Shown: piece by piece, positions 1-8,704 of the stretch | Layout of the letters: each line of letters starts with the position of its first letter | Numbering within the stretch: the first letter of the stretch is position 1 | Program-made: the position numbers and the translations under genes | Notes under the pieces: generated by a model | What the model saw: only the letters and a program-made list of their open reading frames with translations | The model's database searches: none | What the model was told of the DNA's origin: nothing | NCBI GenBank assembly: GCA_964470375.1 | Contig: CAYYCP010000009.1 | Span: forward strand, 1-61,231 | DNA from: CAYNQK01 sp964470375 | Lineage (GTDB): Bacteria; Spirochaetota; Spirochaetia; Treponematales; JBGSOB01 | Direction: 5' to 3' | DNA length: 61,231 nt

Positions 1-105
1 CCCTCTTGCCCTACGGGCCAGGTCCTACGGCAACGGGGTGAATTGAGCGGTTACAAAAGAGGCATAGGGAAAGAAAAGAAAAAATCAGGATTATAGCATT
101 TTTTT

Positions 106-861
106 TCATTTCATTATCTCCTCGAAGATGACTAAGTACTCGCGGGCTTGACTGCAGGCGACTCTGATGGAGAGGTTGATCGGGCTTTCTGTGGTATTCG
201 TCACGCTCAGCCCGCCGGCGAAGGCGTCATCGGAGCCTTCGGCGCTCGTCTCTTCAGATGAAGCGGCGTAGATTGCAAGGTTGATCGCTCCACCGTTCCC
301 GTCCGCACTGAGGCCCAGGGAGCGTCCGGGAGCTAAGGTATAGCTGAACCAATCCGCGTCGAGGGTGCTGCTGATCTGCCCAGAGTAGCCCGTATTAGCC
401 GCGGCGGAGGTGGGATTGGCGAAGCGATCATCGTTGGGCTCAAGCTCCCCTGGCAAGGGGTCGGCGGTGAAAGCTTGTTGGCTCTCGGCGATGACGGCGC
501 CGCCCGAGAGGGCCCTCACCATGATGGTGGGTTCCTGGGCGTCCGCGGGTATGAGGACGCGCCGAACAAGCGTCCTGGACTGCCCGGCCGTCAATGGGGC
601 CTGCAGCATCGCGGCGGGAATGAGGGGCCTTTCCTTCTGCCCCTCCTGTATCAGGATGTCGAGGGCGAAGGCCGGCGTATTGGTGTCACTAGCATTGGCC
701 AAGGGAATGGAGACATCGACGAGGGAAAGCCTGCTATGCCTCTCGCCTATGCCGCCCAGGCGACCGATCGTCAGCTTTCCGTTCCCGGGCGGGGGCGGGC
801 AATCGGGACTAGGCTCATGGTAGGGCATACCGCACGAACTGAAGGCGGCCCAAGCCATCAT
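106..861 (-). CDS. PPC-domain lipoprotein, interrupted by an in-frame TAG near its N-terminus
   Basis: The readable frame from ATG 861 gives 251 residues. Residues about 140-215 look like a bacterial pre-peptidase C-terminal (PPC) domain: EPNDD near the start, a GQIS turn, then DADWFSYTLAPG. PPC domains occur at the C-termini of secreted proteins. The true start is probably ATG 897: it has GAGG seven bases upstream and a promoter at 920-947, and reads MEKRHFI-stop-GIIIMMAWAAFSSC, a good lipoprotein signal peptide with a lipobox Cys. Codon 8 (874-876) is TAG. From ATG 861 the positively charged n-region is lost, so export is doubtful. It may be a fresh nonsense mutation or a base error. Ligand and role are unknown. 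Confidence 0.6.
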   Translation of the reverse strand: MMAWAAFSSCGMPYHEPSPDCPPPPGNGKLTIGRLGGIGERHSRLSLVDVSIPLANASDTNTPAFALDILIQEGQKERPLIPAAMLQAPLTAGQSRTLVRRVLIPADAQEPTIMVRALSGGAVIAESQQAFTADPLPGELEPNDDRFANPTSAAANTGYSGQISSTLDADWFSYTLAPGRSLGLSADGNGGAINLAIYAASSEETSAEGSDDAFAGGLSVTNTTESPINLSIRVACSQAREYLVIFEEIMK

Positions 862-919
862 TATGATGATTCCCTAGATGAAATGGCGCTTTTCCATTCT
901 TCTACCTCAATGAATAGTA

Positions 920-947
920 ATTCTACCATAGAATGAGAGGATGTCAA
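920..947 (-). promoter_or_regulatory. sigma-70 promoter of the PPC lipoprotein gene
   Basis: On the minus strand TTGACA (942-947) is followed after 16 bases by TAGAAT (920-925). The start codon at 897 and its GAGG ribosome site lie just downstream. The strength of the promoter argues that the gene was active until recently, or still is. Confidence 0.6.
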
Positions 948-1116
948 GAATATTGCGTGACTGATATTACATAAGGATTAAGTTATTTCGATTGGATACG
1001 CAATGGTTCCTCAACAAGCCTTATTCAGGGAGACATGAATTTGATACTCATCGATGTAGAAGTGAAATGATTCCTCCTTATCAATCATAGATACCGCCTC
1101 CATCTGGCATGAATCG

Positions 1117-1125
1117 TGCTACACT
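1117..1125 (+). promoter_or_regulatory. extended -10 promoter of the prepilin peptidase gene
   Basis: TG-C-TACACT (extended -10) ends seven bases before the ATG at 1133. No good -35 hexamer and no Shine-Dalgarno site are seen, so the transcript would be leaderless or nearly so. The rest of the 898-1132 spacer is AT-rich and holds nothing else I recognise. Confidence 0.4.
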
Positions 1126-1132
1126 CTGAGCA

Positions 1133-1633
1133 ATGTCCTGGATCCTCACCGCCCTGGGTGCCTTCGACAGGGGCTTCCTCCCCTTCTACCTCATCGCCCT
1201 AGGCACGGGAATCGCCGCGGCCTGGGTAGATATGAGGGATTACCGGGTGCCAGATGCCTTCATCGCCATCGGTTCCTTCTGCGCCATCCTCCTCGGCATC
1301 CTCCTGGAACCGGGGGCCCTTCTTACGCGCTTCATCTGCTCGGGCAGCGGCTTCCTCCTCCTCTACCTTTTCAGCCTTGCCTTGAAGCAGGGCCTGGGTT
1401 TGGGCGATACCAAGTTCCTGAGCCTGGCGGGCTTCTGCATCGGTCCAATAGGGCTTTGGATCTGCCTGAGCGCGGCTTGCTTGAGCGCTATCTTATTCTA
1501 TTGTTTGCGTTTATTCGTCCTGCGGAAGAGGGTCAAGGGAGCTGAAAAGAACCCTCGCCCCATCCCCTTCCTACCATTTTTGACGGGGGGAATCCTGATC
1601 TCTCTCTTTGCCAAGTTTTTGGGGATGTGCTAA
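1133..1633 (+). CDS. gspO: type IV prepilin peptidase (A24 family, short form)
   Basis: This integral membrane aspartyl peptidase should cleave the leader peptides of the pseudopilins encoded downstream. The two catalytic aspartates are visible: one in WVDMRDYRVPD (about residue 33) and one in GLGDTKF (about residue 94, the GxGD motif). At 166 residues it has only the peptidase half with about five or six hydrophobic segments. The cytoplasmic N-methylation domain with its cysteine pairs, present in long PilD/GspO proteins, is missing. It heads the secretion operon, 15 bases before gspD. The call as a prepilin peptidase is firm; assignment to this secretion system rests on location. Confidence 0.85.
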   Translation: MSWILTALGAFDRGFLPFYLIALGTGIAAAWVDMRDYRVPDAFIAIGSFCAILLGILLEPGALLTRFICSGSGFLLLYLFSLALKQGLGLGDTKFLSLAGFCIGPIGLWICLSAACLSAILFYCLRLFVLRKRVKGAEKNPRPIPFLPFLTGGILISLFAKFLGMC

Positions 1634-1636
1634 AGT
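1608..1636 (+). promoter_or_regulatory. internal promoter ahead of gspD
   Basis: TTGCCA (1608-1613), 17 bases, then TAAAGT (1631-1636) preceded by TGC (extended -10). It lies inside the end of the peptidase gene and 12 bases before the gspD ATG, which has only a weak Shine-Dalgarno site. It would give gspD and the genes after it a short-leader transcript of their own. Confidence 0.4.
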
Positions 1637-1648
1637 AGGCGGCATCGC

Positions 1649-3835
1649 ATGAAAAGATTTCTTTGCTTACTATCCATTTCCCTGAGCCTTAGCCTTCGCG
1701 CCCAGGCGCCCCGCAGCATGGACTTCATGGACAAGCCCATCACGGACATCCTGGTGGCCCTGGCCCTCCAGGCCAAGCTCTCCATCGTCCCGGACGAGAC
1801 AGTCACAGGGAACGCCACCTTCTACTTTCCCGATGTGGAGCCGCGCCAGGCCCTGGCATCCTTCCTGGCGGCCTACAACCTCTATATGAGGGAAGAGGCC
1901 GGGGTCATCTACATATCCAAGATTGATATCGTTATAGAGGCCGGGGGCACCCTCTCCATCAACGCCGATGACGTGGACCCATCGGCCCTCCTCAGGGCCA
2001 TATCCAAACGCGCCGGAAAGACCGTCCTCTATGACTCCATCCCCAAGTCCAGCGTGACGGTGCACTCGAAGGGCCTGAGCCTGCGCCGGGCGGTGGAGAT
2101 CGTGATGGCCCGCTTCACGGACTACCAGGTCACCGGGGACGATGAGCTCATCCAGGTCAGGCGCCTGGAGCAGACGGCCCAGGCCAAGGCGGCCTCGCGC
2201 TCGGCCTCGGTGTTCAAACGCGATGCCGACGGGAGCTATTCCATAGACGCGCCCCAGGCCCGCCTCTTCGACGCCCTAGACGAGCTGATACGCCTTGAGG
2301 GGCGTGAGTACTCCCTCCTCATGAAGAGCGACGTCCTCTTGGAGCGCCTGCGCTATCAGAAGAAGCCCTTCGAGAAGATGCTGGAGCTCGTCCTTGAGCC
2401 AGCCGGGGCGGATTACGCCATCCGCGATGGGGTCCTCTACGTCTTCGAGCTCTCGCGCAAGGATCCATCGCGCAAGCTCAAGGCCACGGAGACGGTCTCC
2501 CTCACCTGGATAGGGGCCCAGGACGCGGTCAGCCTCCTCTCCCAGGACCTCTCCAACTCGGCCCTCTACCGGATAGACAAGGCCGCCAACGCCCTTGTCC
2601 TCACGGGCACTGAGGAGGAACTCCGCCTCCTCAAGGAATTCCTGTCCAAGGTGGACAGGCCCCTGGAGGGCAAGGAATACATCCGCTACCGCTCCTCCTT
2701 TCTCAAGGCCAAGGAGATAGTACCCCTCATACCCCCGCGACTCCTTCCCATTGCCCCTATCATGACGCCTGACGAGTATGTCTTCCTGGCGGCCCTGGAA
2801 TCTAGCCAAAAAGAGGACTTCGAGGCCTTCCTTGCCGCCGTGGACAGGCGGGAGGCGGCCATCCCCATCGTCCTCAAGTACCTCAAGCCCGAGGAGCTCC
2901 TGAAGAACCTCCCCCCCTCGGTATCCAAGGAGGATGTCCTGGACGCGGGAGCCCAAAACATCGTCTTCTTCACCGGAAGCGCGGAGCGCCGCGAGCGCTT
3001 CCTTGCCGACCTGGCCCTGATCGATAGGCCCAAGCCCCAGATCCGCTATGACATCCTGGTTGTCCAGTACACGCGCAACCAGGACCGGAGCGCCGGTCTC
3101 AGCCTGGAGGGTTCGAAGATTTCCAGCGCCGACGGCTTGGGGATCGATGGAAGCACCGCGGTCAATCCGCGCGATGCCTGGTCCCTGGTGGCCTCCCTGG
3201 CTAATGTTTTCAACATCAAGTTCGATATTTTAAGTCTCCTCGGCATCAACTTCGCCGCCGGCCTGGACGCCAGCCTGACAAGCTCGGACACCCAGGTCCT
3301 CACGGACACGAGCCTGACCGCCCTCTCGGGCCAGGAGGTCAAGTTCCAGTCCACAAGCTCCGTGCGCTACATCCAGCCGGAGGTGGACACTGAGACGGGG
3401 AAGACGAAGTCCACCGGGCCCACGGTGGAGCTGAGCCACGGCTTCGTGATCTCCCTCAACGGCTGGCTCTCCGGGGACGGTATGGTGACTATGGCCATCA
3501 ACGCCTCCCTCTCCAAGAAGACCGGCAACGATAATCCGGAAGCCGGCCTCTACAACCCCACCACTGAGCGCGTAGTCAGCACCCAGCTCAGGGCCAGGGC
3601 CGGCGAGGCGGTGGTGATATCGGGCCTCCTCCAGCGCAACGAGGACAAGACCCGCAGCCTTGTCCCCCTCAAGCTCAAGGATTCCTCGGAGCTCACCGAG
3701 CTGGCCATCTACCTTGTGCCGCGCATCGTGCGGGAGGACCGCGGGCGGGCGGGCTCGGTCCGGCGCATGCAGGCCCTCTACGATGAATTCTGCGCCCCCT
3801 CCGAGAGTTCTCCCTCCGGGAGCTCCGTGCCGTGA
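1649..3835 (+). CDS. gspD: type II secretion secretin GspD
   Basis: Outer-membrane secretin, the export pore of the type II system, 728 residues. It has an Sec signal peptide (MKRFLCLLSISLSLSLRAQA, cut near residue 20), several small periplasmic N-domains (an N0-like segment at about 25-110, then ring-forming domains to about 470), and a C-terminal secretin domain of about 480-715 with the typical end VVISGLLQRNEDKTRS...LAIYLVPRIV. The C-terminus is rich in Ser and Pro and could be a pilotin-binding tail. The stop overlaps the gspE start (GTGA). The N-domains are more divergent than the pore domain. Confidence 0.88.
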   Translation: MKRFLCLLSISLSLSLRAQAPRSMDFMDKPITDILVALALQAKLSIVPDETVTGNATFYFPDVEPRQALASFLAAYNLYMREEAGVIYISKIDIVIEAGGTLSINADDVDPSALLRAISKRAGKTVLYDSIPKSSVTVHSKGLSLRRAVEIVMARFTDYQVTGDDELIQVRRLEQTAQAKAASRSASVFKRDADGSYSIDAPQARLFDALDELIRLEGREYSLLMKSDVLLERLRYQKKPFEKMLELVLEPAGADYAIRDGVLYVFELSRKDPSRKLKATETVSLTWIGAQDAVSLLSQDLSNSALYRIDKAANALVLTGTEEELRLLKEFLSKVDRPLEGKEYIRYRSSFLKAKEIVPLIPPRLLPIAPIMTPDEYVFLAALESSQKEDFEAFLAAVDRREAAIPIVLKYLKPEELLKNLPPSVSKEDVLDAGAQNIVFFTGSAERRERFLADLALIDRPKPQIRYDILVVQYTRNQDRSAGLSLEGSKISSADGLGIDGSTAVNPRDAWSLVASLANVFNIKFDILSLLGINFAAGLDASLTSSDTQVLTDTSLTALSGQEVKFQSTSSVRYIQPEVDTETGKTKSTGPTVELSHGFVISLNGWLSGDGMVTMAINASLSKKTGNDNPEAGLYNPTTERVVSTQLRARAGEAVVISGLLQRNEDKTRSLVPLKLKDSSELTELAIYLVPRIVREDRGRAGSVRRMQALYDEFCAPSESSPSGSSVP

Positions 3836-5307
3836 GCGCGGCCCCGGCCTCCCTGGACTCCTTCCTCCCCCTCCCCCAGGACCAGTACCCGGCCGCCTTC
3901 TGCGCGGAGAACCGCATCCTCAAGCTCAGGGAGGACGACCTTGAGGTTCTGGTGGGCCTTGCAGGCGAAGAGGATCCCCGCCTCATATCGGCCCTGAGGC
4001 TCCACCACCGCAAGACTGTCAGGGTCCTGAGCCTCGACCCGGTGGAGTTCGCCGCCTGGCTGGGCAAGGCCGGGGGCGCTTCCAGCCTGGAGGGCTCCAC
4101 GGATGCCGGGGGCGACGAGGAGCGCATCCTCCTGGATCGCCTGGCCAACGACGCCCCGGTGGTGAACTACGTCAACGGCCTCATCCTGGAGGCTATGAAG
4201 GCCGGGGCATCGGACATCCACATCGAGCGCCGGGACGAGGACGCCCTGGTGCGCTTCCGCCTGGACGGGGCCCTGGCTGAGACGGCCACCTTCCCGGCCG
4301 AGCGCTTCGCCGCCGTGGCCAGCCGCCTCAAGCTGATGGCCAATCTCAACATCATGGAGAGCCGCCTCCCCCAGGACGGTCGCATCGGTGCCGACCTGGG
4401 GGGAGAGCGCGTGGACCTGCGCATCTCCATCGTGCCCATAGCCCGCGGGGAGTCCATCGTCCTCCGCCTCCTGGGGGCCCGCTCCGGCCTTCCCCGGCTT
4501 GACGCCCTGGGCATGGACCCGGCCAGCCTGGACCTAGCCCGGAGACTCCTCCGCCATCCCCACGGCCTTGTCCTCCTCTCAGGGCCCACCGGCTCCGGCA
4601 AGACCACCACCCTCTCGGCCATGCTGCGGGAGCTGGACGCCGCCAGCCTCAAGATCATCACCATAGAGGATCCGGTGGAGTACCGCCTCCCGGGGGTCTG
4701 CCAGATCCAGACAAACGAGGGCATCGGTCTTGGCTTCGACGCCATCCTCAGGCGCATCCTGCGCCAGGACCCTGACGTCATCATGGTGGGCGAGATCCGC
4801 GACGCTTCCACGGCCGAGCTGGCCCTGCGCGCGGCCCTCACCGGCCACCTTGTCCTGTCCACCCTCCACACCAACGACGCCGTCTCAACGGTCACCCGCC
4901 TCGTCGACATGGGCCTGGAGCCCTACCTGATAGCGGCCGTCCTGCGCGGTTCCATCGCCCAACGCCTCCTGCGCCGCCTCTGCCCGGCCTGCGCCCTGGA
5001 GCGCAAGGCCACCCGCGAGGAAAAGGCCGAGGCCGCCTCCCTGGGCGTGGAGCTCTCCGCCCTGAAGGAGGCCGCCGGCTGCCCGCGCTGCCGGGGCACG
5101 GGCTACGCGGGCCGGGTGGCCGTCTTCGAGTCCTTCGCCCTGGACGACGCCTTCTCTGCCCTGGTGGCCAGGGGCGCCGATCTCTCCGCCCTGCGCCTCC
5201 GCCTCAAGGAGGGCGGGCATAGGGGCCTGGCCCGGGCCGCCCTGGAGGAGGTCGCGGCTGGACGCACCAGCCTCTCCGAGGCCAGGAAGGAGGTGGAGTT
5301 CAGGTGA
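3832..5307 (+). CDS. gspE: type II secretion ATPase GspE
   Basis: Cytoplasmic hexameric ATPase that drives pseudopilus assembly, 491 residues. Walker A GPTGSGKTTT is at about residues 250-259, the Asp and Walker B region DPDVIMVGEIRD at about 312-323, and the conserved HLVLSTLHTNDA just after. A four-cysteine zinc site (CPAC at about 383, CPRC at about 416) is present, as in most GspE/PilB proteins. Start is GTG overlapping the gspD stop in GTGA, so translation is coupled. The N-terminal domain (residues 1-100) is divergent; it would contact the GspL-like protein. Confidence 0.92.
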   Translation: MSAAPASLDSFLPLPQDQYPAAFCAENRILKLREDDLEVLVGLAGEEDPRLISALRLHHRKTVRVLSLDPVEFAAWLGKAGGASSLEGSTDAGGDEERILLDRLANDAPVVNYVNGLILEAMKAGASDIHIERRDEDALVRFRLDGALAETATFPAERFAAVASRLKLMANLNIMESRLPQDGRIGADLGGERVDLRISIVPIARGESIVLRLLGARSGLPRLDALGMDPASLDLARRLLRHPHGLVLLSGPTGSGKTTTLSAMLRELDAASLKIITIEDPVEYRLPGVCQIQTNEGIGLGFDAILRRILRQDPDVIMVGEIRDASTAELALRAALTGHLVLSTLHTNDAVSTVTRLVDMGLEPYLIAAVLRGSIAQRLLRRLCPACALERKATREEKAEAASLGVELSALKEAAGCPRCRGTGYAGRVAVFESFALDDAFSALVARGADLSALRLRLKEGGHRGLARAALEEVAAGRTSLSEARKEVEFR

Positions 5308-6506
5308 GCGCCTTCACCGCCCGCTACCTCGATCCTTCCGGCAGGGCCCGTAAAGCCCGCCTGGAGGCCCAGGACAGGGCCTCCGCTATCTCCAAGGCCG
5401 AAGCCGAGCTGGGCCCCCTCATCTCCCTCTCCGAGCTTCCGGAGGCAGCCCACGCTCAAAAGGCGATACCGCGCCGGACCCTCGAGGAATTCACATCCCT
5501 TGTCTCGGCCCTCCTGGCGGCCTCCTTATCTCTGAAGGACGCCCTTGACATAGCCGTCCAGACGGCCAGCCGCCGGGACGTGAGGGAGCTTGCGGCCGCC
5601 CTTTCGGAGCGGATCGGCAAGGGCTCATCCTTCTCCGCGGCCCTTGAGGCCCAAGGGCGCCTGCCCCCGGTCTACTCAGGCCTGGTGGCTGTGGGCGAGC
5701 GCACGGCCTCCCTCCCGGCCTGCATGGGCCGCCTGGAGGCCTTTTTGCGCGAGAGCAAAGAAATCCGCGACGCCGCCGGGGGGGCCATGGTTTATCCCCT
5801 GATCGTCTTGTCCACCGCGGCCATCGGCATGTCGGCCGTCTCCATCTTCGCCCTGCCCAAGCTCAGGACGGTCTTCTCCGAGCTGGGTGCCGCGGCGGCC
5901 GCGGGCTTCTCCGCCCGCCTGAACTCGGCGTCCCTGGCCATGGGCATCCTCACCGCCCTCCTCCTGGGGGGCGTCGCCGCCGGCCTCATCCTCTCCATCG
6001 CCCGGCGCTCCAGCAAGTCCGCGGCCCTTGCCATCGACAGGGCCGTCCTGGGCCTGCCCCTGATAGGCCGTGCGGTGGCCGAGTCCTGCATGCTGGACTT
6101 CGCCTTTGCCATGGAGTCCCTCTGCGCGGGCGGCTTCCCCCTTGACGCGGCCATCCCTGAGGCTGCCCGCACCGCCCGCAACGCCTACTTCGAGTCCCGG
6201 GCCCTGGCCGTGCGCGAGGAGCTACGCAAGGGCGCTAGCCTCTCCCAGGCCATGTCCCGCAGCCGAGTCTTCCCGGCCTTCGCGGCCCAATGGGTGGCCG
6301 TGGGCGAGCGCACCGGGGAGGTGGCTTCGGTCTTCGGGCAGCTGCGGGGCTTCTACGCCGGCCTGGCCAAGCGTCGGGCCCAGGCCTTCACCCGCCTCAT
6401 CGAGCCGGCCATGAGCGTGGCCATAGGCCTGGTGGTGGTCTTCCTGATCACCAACTTTGTCATACCCCTCTTCGAGGCCATGGGCTCCCTCATCCCCCTG
6501 GGATAG
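5304..6506 (+). CDS. gspF: type II secretion inner-membrane platform protein GspF
   Basis: Polytopic platform protein of 400 residues with two repeated cytoplasmic GspF domains (about 60-185 and 255-380) and three membrane segments, one at about 165-195, one at about 215-235 and one at the C-terminus (SVAIGLVVVFLITNFVIPLF). The duplicated element GERTASLPACM and GERTGEVASVF marks the family. GTG start overlaps the gspE stop as GTGA. It should transmit ATPase movement to pseudopilin assembly. Confidence 0.9.
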   Translation: MSAFTARYLDPSGRARKARLEAQDRASAISKAEAELGPLISLSELPEAAHAQKAIPRRTLEEFTSLVSALLAASLSLKDALDIAVQTASRRDVRELAAALSERIGKGSSFSAALEAQGRLPPVYSGLVAVGERTASLPACMGRLEAFLRESKEIRDAAGGAMVYPLIVLSTAAIGMSAVSIFALPKLRTVFSELGAAAAAGFSARLNSASLAMGILTALLLGGVAAGLILSIARRSSKSAALAIDRAVLGLPLIGRAVAESCMLDFAFAMESLCAGGFPLDAAIPEAARTARNAYFESRALAVREELRKGASLSQAMSRSRVFPAFAAQWVAVGERTGEVASVFGQLRGFYAGLAKRRAQAFTRLIEPAMSVAIGLVVVFLITNFVIPLFEAMGSLIPLG

Positions 6507-6542
6507 GGAAGCGAAAACAGGAAGCAAGGAGGCGCGCGCGCC

Positions 6543-7013
6543 ATGATCGATACAAGGATTCGAGAGCGAAAGCGCCAGCAAGCCGATCCCGAGGCCGGCT
6601 GGACCTTTATGGAGACCATCATCGTCCTGGCCATCGTCCTCATCCTGACGGCCACGGTGGGCTTCTTCTTCATCCGCAACATCGACAAGGCCAAGCTGGT
6701 GGCCGCCCGCACCCAGATAGAGTCCTTCGAGCTTGCCCTGACCCAGTACTACCTGGACTGCGGCGACTACCCCAGCCAGGAGGAGGGATTGGCGGCGCTT
6801 AGGACAAAACCCTCAGGGGGCGCGGAAGGCTGGGACGGTCCCTACCTGAGCAAGGCCATCCCCAAGGACCCCTGGGGCCATGACTATGTCTATCTGAGGC
6901 CCGGTCCCGACGGTTCGGATTACGGTATCGCCTGCCTGGGCGCGGACGGCCTGGAGGGCGGAGAGGGATATGACGCCGATATCCGTAGCTGGAGCGAAGG
7001 AGGATCCGATTGA
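6543..7013 (+). CDS. gspG: major pseudopilin GspG
   Basis: The main pseudopilus subunit, 156 residues. The prepilin motif is EAG|WTFMETIIVLAIVLIL: Gly at -1, Glu at +5 and a hydrophobic helix. The rest has the GspG signature: YYLDCGDYPSQEEGLAALRTKP, WDGPYL and PKDPWGHDYVY, including the calcium-loop region. AAGGAGG lies eight bases upstream of the ATG, the strongest ribosome site in the operon, in line with it being the most abundant component. The leader before the cleavage site is longer than usual, about 19 residues. Confidence 0.92.
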   Translation: MIDTRIRERKRQQADPEAGWTFMETIIVLAIVLILTATVGFFFIRNIDKAKLVAARTQIESFELALTQYYLDCGDYPSQEEGLAALRTKPSGGAEGWDGPYLSKAIPKDPWGHDYVYLRPGPDGSDYGIACLGADGLEGGEGYDADIRSWSEGGSD

Positions 7014-7210
7014 AGCCTGGGACCGATGAGGGCTGGACGGCCCTGGAGACCCTGATGGCCCTGGCCGCGGCCCTGATCGCCTCGGCGGCCATGGCGGGGG
7101 CGGCCCTGGCGGCATCTCGGGCAAGCGGGGCCCTCCAGGAGAGGGTCGTTGCGAACATGGAAGGAGCCAATGCGGAGACGGACGCCCTTGTCGGGCTCTA
7201 CGGCCGCTGA
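7010..7210 (+). CDS. small minor pseudopilin (GspH/GspI-like)
   Basis: A 66-residue protein with a clear prepilin motif, DEG|WTALETLMALAAALIAS: Gly -1, Glu +5, then a hydrophobic helix. The start is TTG overlapping the gspG stop as TTGA. It is shorter than typical GspI (about 120 residues) and has almost no globular domain. Its 3' end overlaps the next gene by about 60 bases. Position G-X-Y-K suggests GspH or GspI; the sequence cannot separate them. Confidence 0.65.
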   Translation: MKPGTDEGWTALETLMALAAALIASAAMAGAALAASRASGALQERVVANMEGANAETDALVGLYGR

Positions 7211-7697
7211 GGCCGGCTTCACCTTCATAGAGACCATGGTGGCCCTGCTCTGCTTCATGGCCGTCCTGTGGGGCTTCTGGGCCCTGGGCTCCCGGGCTTT
7301 CAGGGCCTTCTCCTCCTCCAGCGCCCGGGCCGGCTCGGTAGCCCGGGCCGCCCTTGTGGACCAGGCCATCCGCCGGGAAGCGGCCCGCCTGCGCATCCCC
7401 TTCTGGGCCAGGCAGCCGGGATGCGATGCCGCCGATAGCTCCCTCAGCCTGCCCTACCTGGACGGGAAGGCCGATGAAAGCCTCTCCATACATTTTACTG
7501 ATGGCAAGCTCATCCTCGAGGCCGGCGACGAGCACATCTCCCTCAACGTGGATCAGCTCGAATCCATAAAGCCCATCCTGGCCGATGGCGGGGTCCTGGC
7601 CGGCCTTGAGCTCGTGTATTCCATAGGCGGCCGGAGCTACTCCACCCGGGCTCCCCTCTCCGGGGTGAGCCTCGTCCCAGCGGAGGCCGGGAAGTGA
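7149..7697 (+). CDS. minor pseudopilin (GspJ-like)
   Basis: A 182-residue protein with the prepilin motif EAG|FTFIETMVALLCFMAVLWG (Gly -1, Glu +5). Two starts are possible: TTG 7149 with AGGAGAGGG upstream, or ATG 7170 directly after AAGGAG; the first has better spacing. It overlaps the previous gene in another frame. Size and position before gspK fit GspJ, which with I and K forms the pseudopilus tip. The globular part has no motif I can assign. Confidence 0.65.
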   Translation: MRTWKEPMRRRTPLSGSTAAEAGFTFIETMVALLCFMAVLWGFWALGSRAFRAFSSSSARAGSVARAALVDQAIRREAARLRIPFWARQPGCDAADSSLSLPYLDGKADESLSIHFTDGKLILEAGDEHISLNVDQLESIKPILADGGVLAGLELVYSIGGRSYSTRAPLSGVSLVPAEAGK

Positions 7698-8704
7698 GAG
7701 AAGACTCCGGCTCCATCAGCCTCCAGACCCTGGGGGTCATCCTCTTCGCCGCCGCGGCCGGCTCGGCCTGTGCGGCCTTCATCCTCTCGGCTAGGGCTAT
7801 CAGCGCCAAGGCCGATCCTGTTCAAGGAAGAGATGCCGCCATCGCCGCCGTTGGTGAAGTCATCAATGCCTTGGACGCCGACACCGATCCCAGGGCGGAC
7901 TCCCCCCTCGACCCCCTCTACTCCCTCGAGGCCCCCGAGGGCATCAGCCTGGAAATCCGCGAGGTCTCCAGCCGCCTCAATCCCAACTGGCTCCGCAAGG
8001 GCATCCTGGAGGACACGGGCCTGAGAAGGCTCCTCCTCCCCGGGAAGAGCGCCCAGGAACTCCAGCAATTCCGCGAGGACCAGGGCATCCAAACCGAACT
8101 CTCAGCCTACACGGGCTTCTTCACCGAGGAGGCTCTGAGAGACGAACTGGGCGTCCATTCCTACGCCCATCTCGATTCGGGAGATGAATTCGCCCTGCGC
8201 AAGCTCTTCCTGGCTGCCACGGCCGACGCCTCCGAGGCAGCGGCCTTCCACGCCCGCCTCCAGGCCCACCTCATGAAAATGACGATGGCCGATGCCGATG
8301 AGCTCAAGTCCGTCATCGGCCTTGCCCACGATGAGACGGCCTCTGTCCTGGGCATAGAGCCCCAGCTCAACGTCAACTTCGCCAGCCGCGCGGCCCTGGA
8401 GGCCGTCCTGGGCTATCCGGCCCATGGCCTGGAGGACGCCGATCGCAAGGCGAGTGCCCTCATCGCCCAGAGGGAGAGGCGGGCCCTGGGGATGGAGGAC
8501 ATCGCTGCCATCATCGGGCTGAAGCCGCCCCACCCTATCTACGCATACCTGGGTTCGCGCTCCTGGTTTTGGTCGGTTCGGATAAAGTCCGAGGGGGCCG
8601 CCTGGGAGGCCGTCATCGCCCGCGAGCTCCCGGATGCCATGGACGCCGCGCTCGGGAAGACCCCCAAGGCGCGGCTCGTCTCCTTCGCGGAGGTAGAGCC
8701 ATGA
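7694..8704 (+). CDS. gspK: minor pseudopilin GspK
   Basis: The tip pseudopilin, 336 residues. The N-terminal hydrophobic helix is TLGVILFAAAAGSACAAFILSA; there is no clear Gly/Glu+5 prepilin pair, and GspK proteins are known to lack the Glu. The middle holds the alpha-helical insertion typical of GspK, and NVNFASRAALEAVLGYP at about residues 227-243 is the conserved helix-hairpin-like segment. GTG start overlaps the previous stop as GTGA; its stop overlaps the next start as ATGA. Confidence comes from the NVNxA region plus location. Confidence 0.75.
   Translation: MREDSGSISLQTLGVILFAAAAGSACAAFILSARAISAKADPVQGRDAAIAAVGEVINALDADTDPRADSPLDPLYSLEAPEGISLEIREVSSRLNPNWLRKGILEDTGLRRLLLPGKSAQELQQFREDQGIQTELSAYTGFFTEEALRDELGVHSYAHLDSGDEFALRKLFLAATADASEAAAFHARLQAHLMKMTMADADELKSVIGLAHDETASVLGIEPQLNVNFASRAALEAVLGYPAHGLEDADRKASALIAQRERRALGMEDIAAIIGLKPPHPIYAYLGSRSWFWSVRIKSEGAAWEAVIARELPDAMDAALGKTPKARLVSFAEVEP

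Noticed and set aside
1..105. Terminator at the left edge for the minus-strand lipoprotein
   Set aside because: There are T runs on the minus strand but no stable stem before them.
410..936. Two plus-strand open frames (410-823, 475-936)
   Set aside because: They lie antisense to the PPC lipoprotein, have no ribosome site and no recognisable product.
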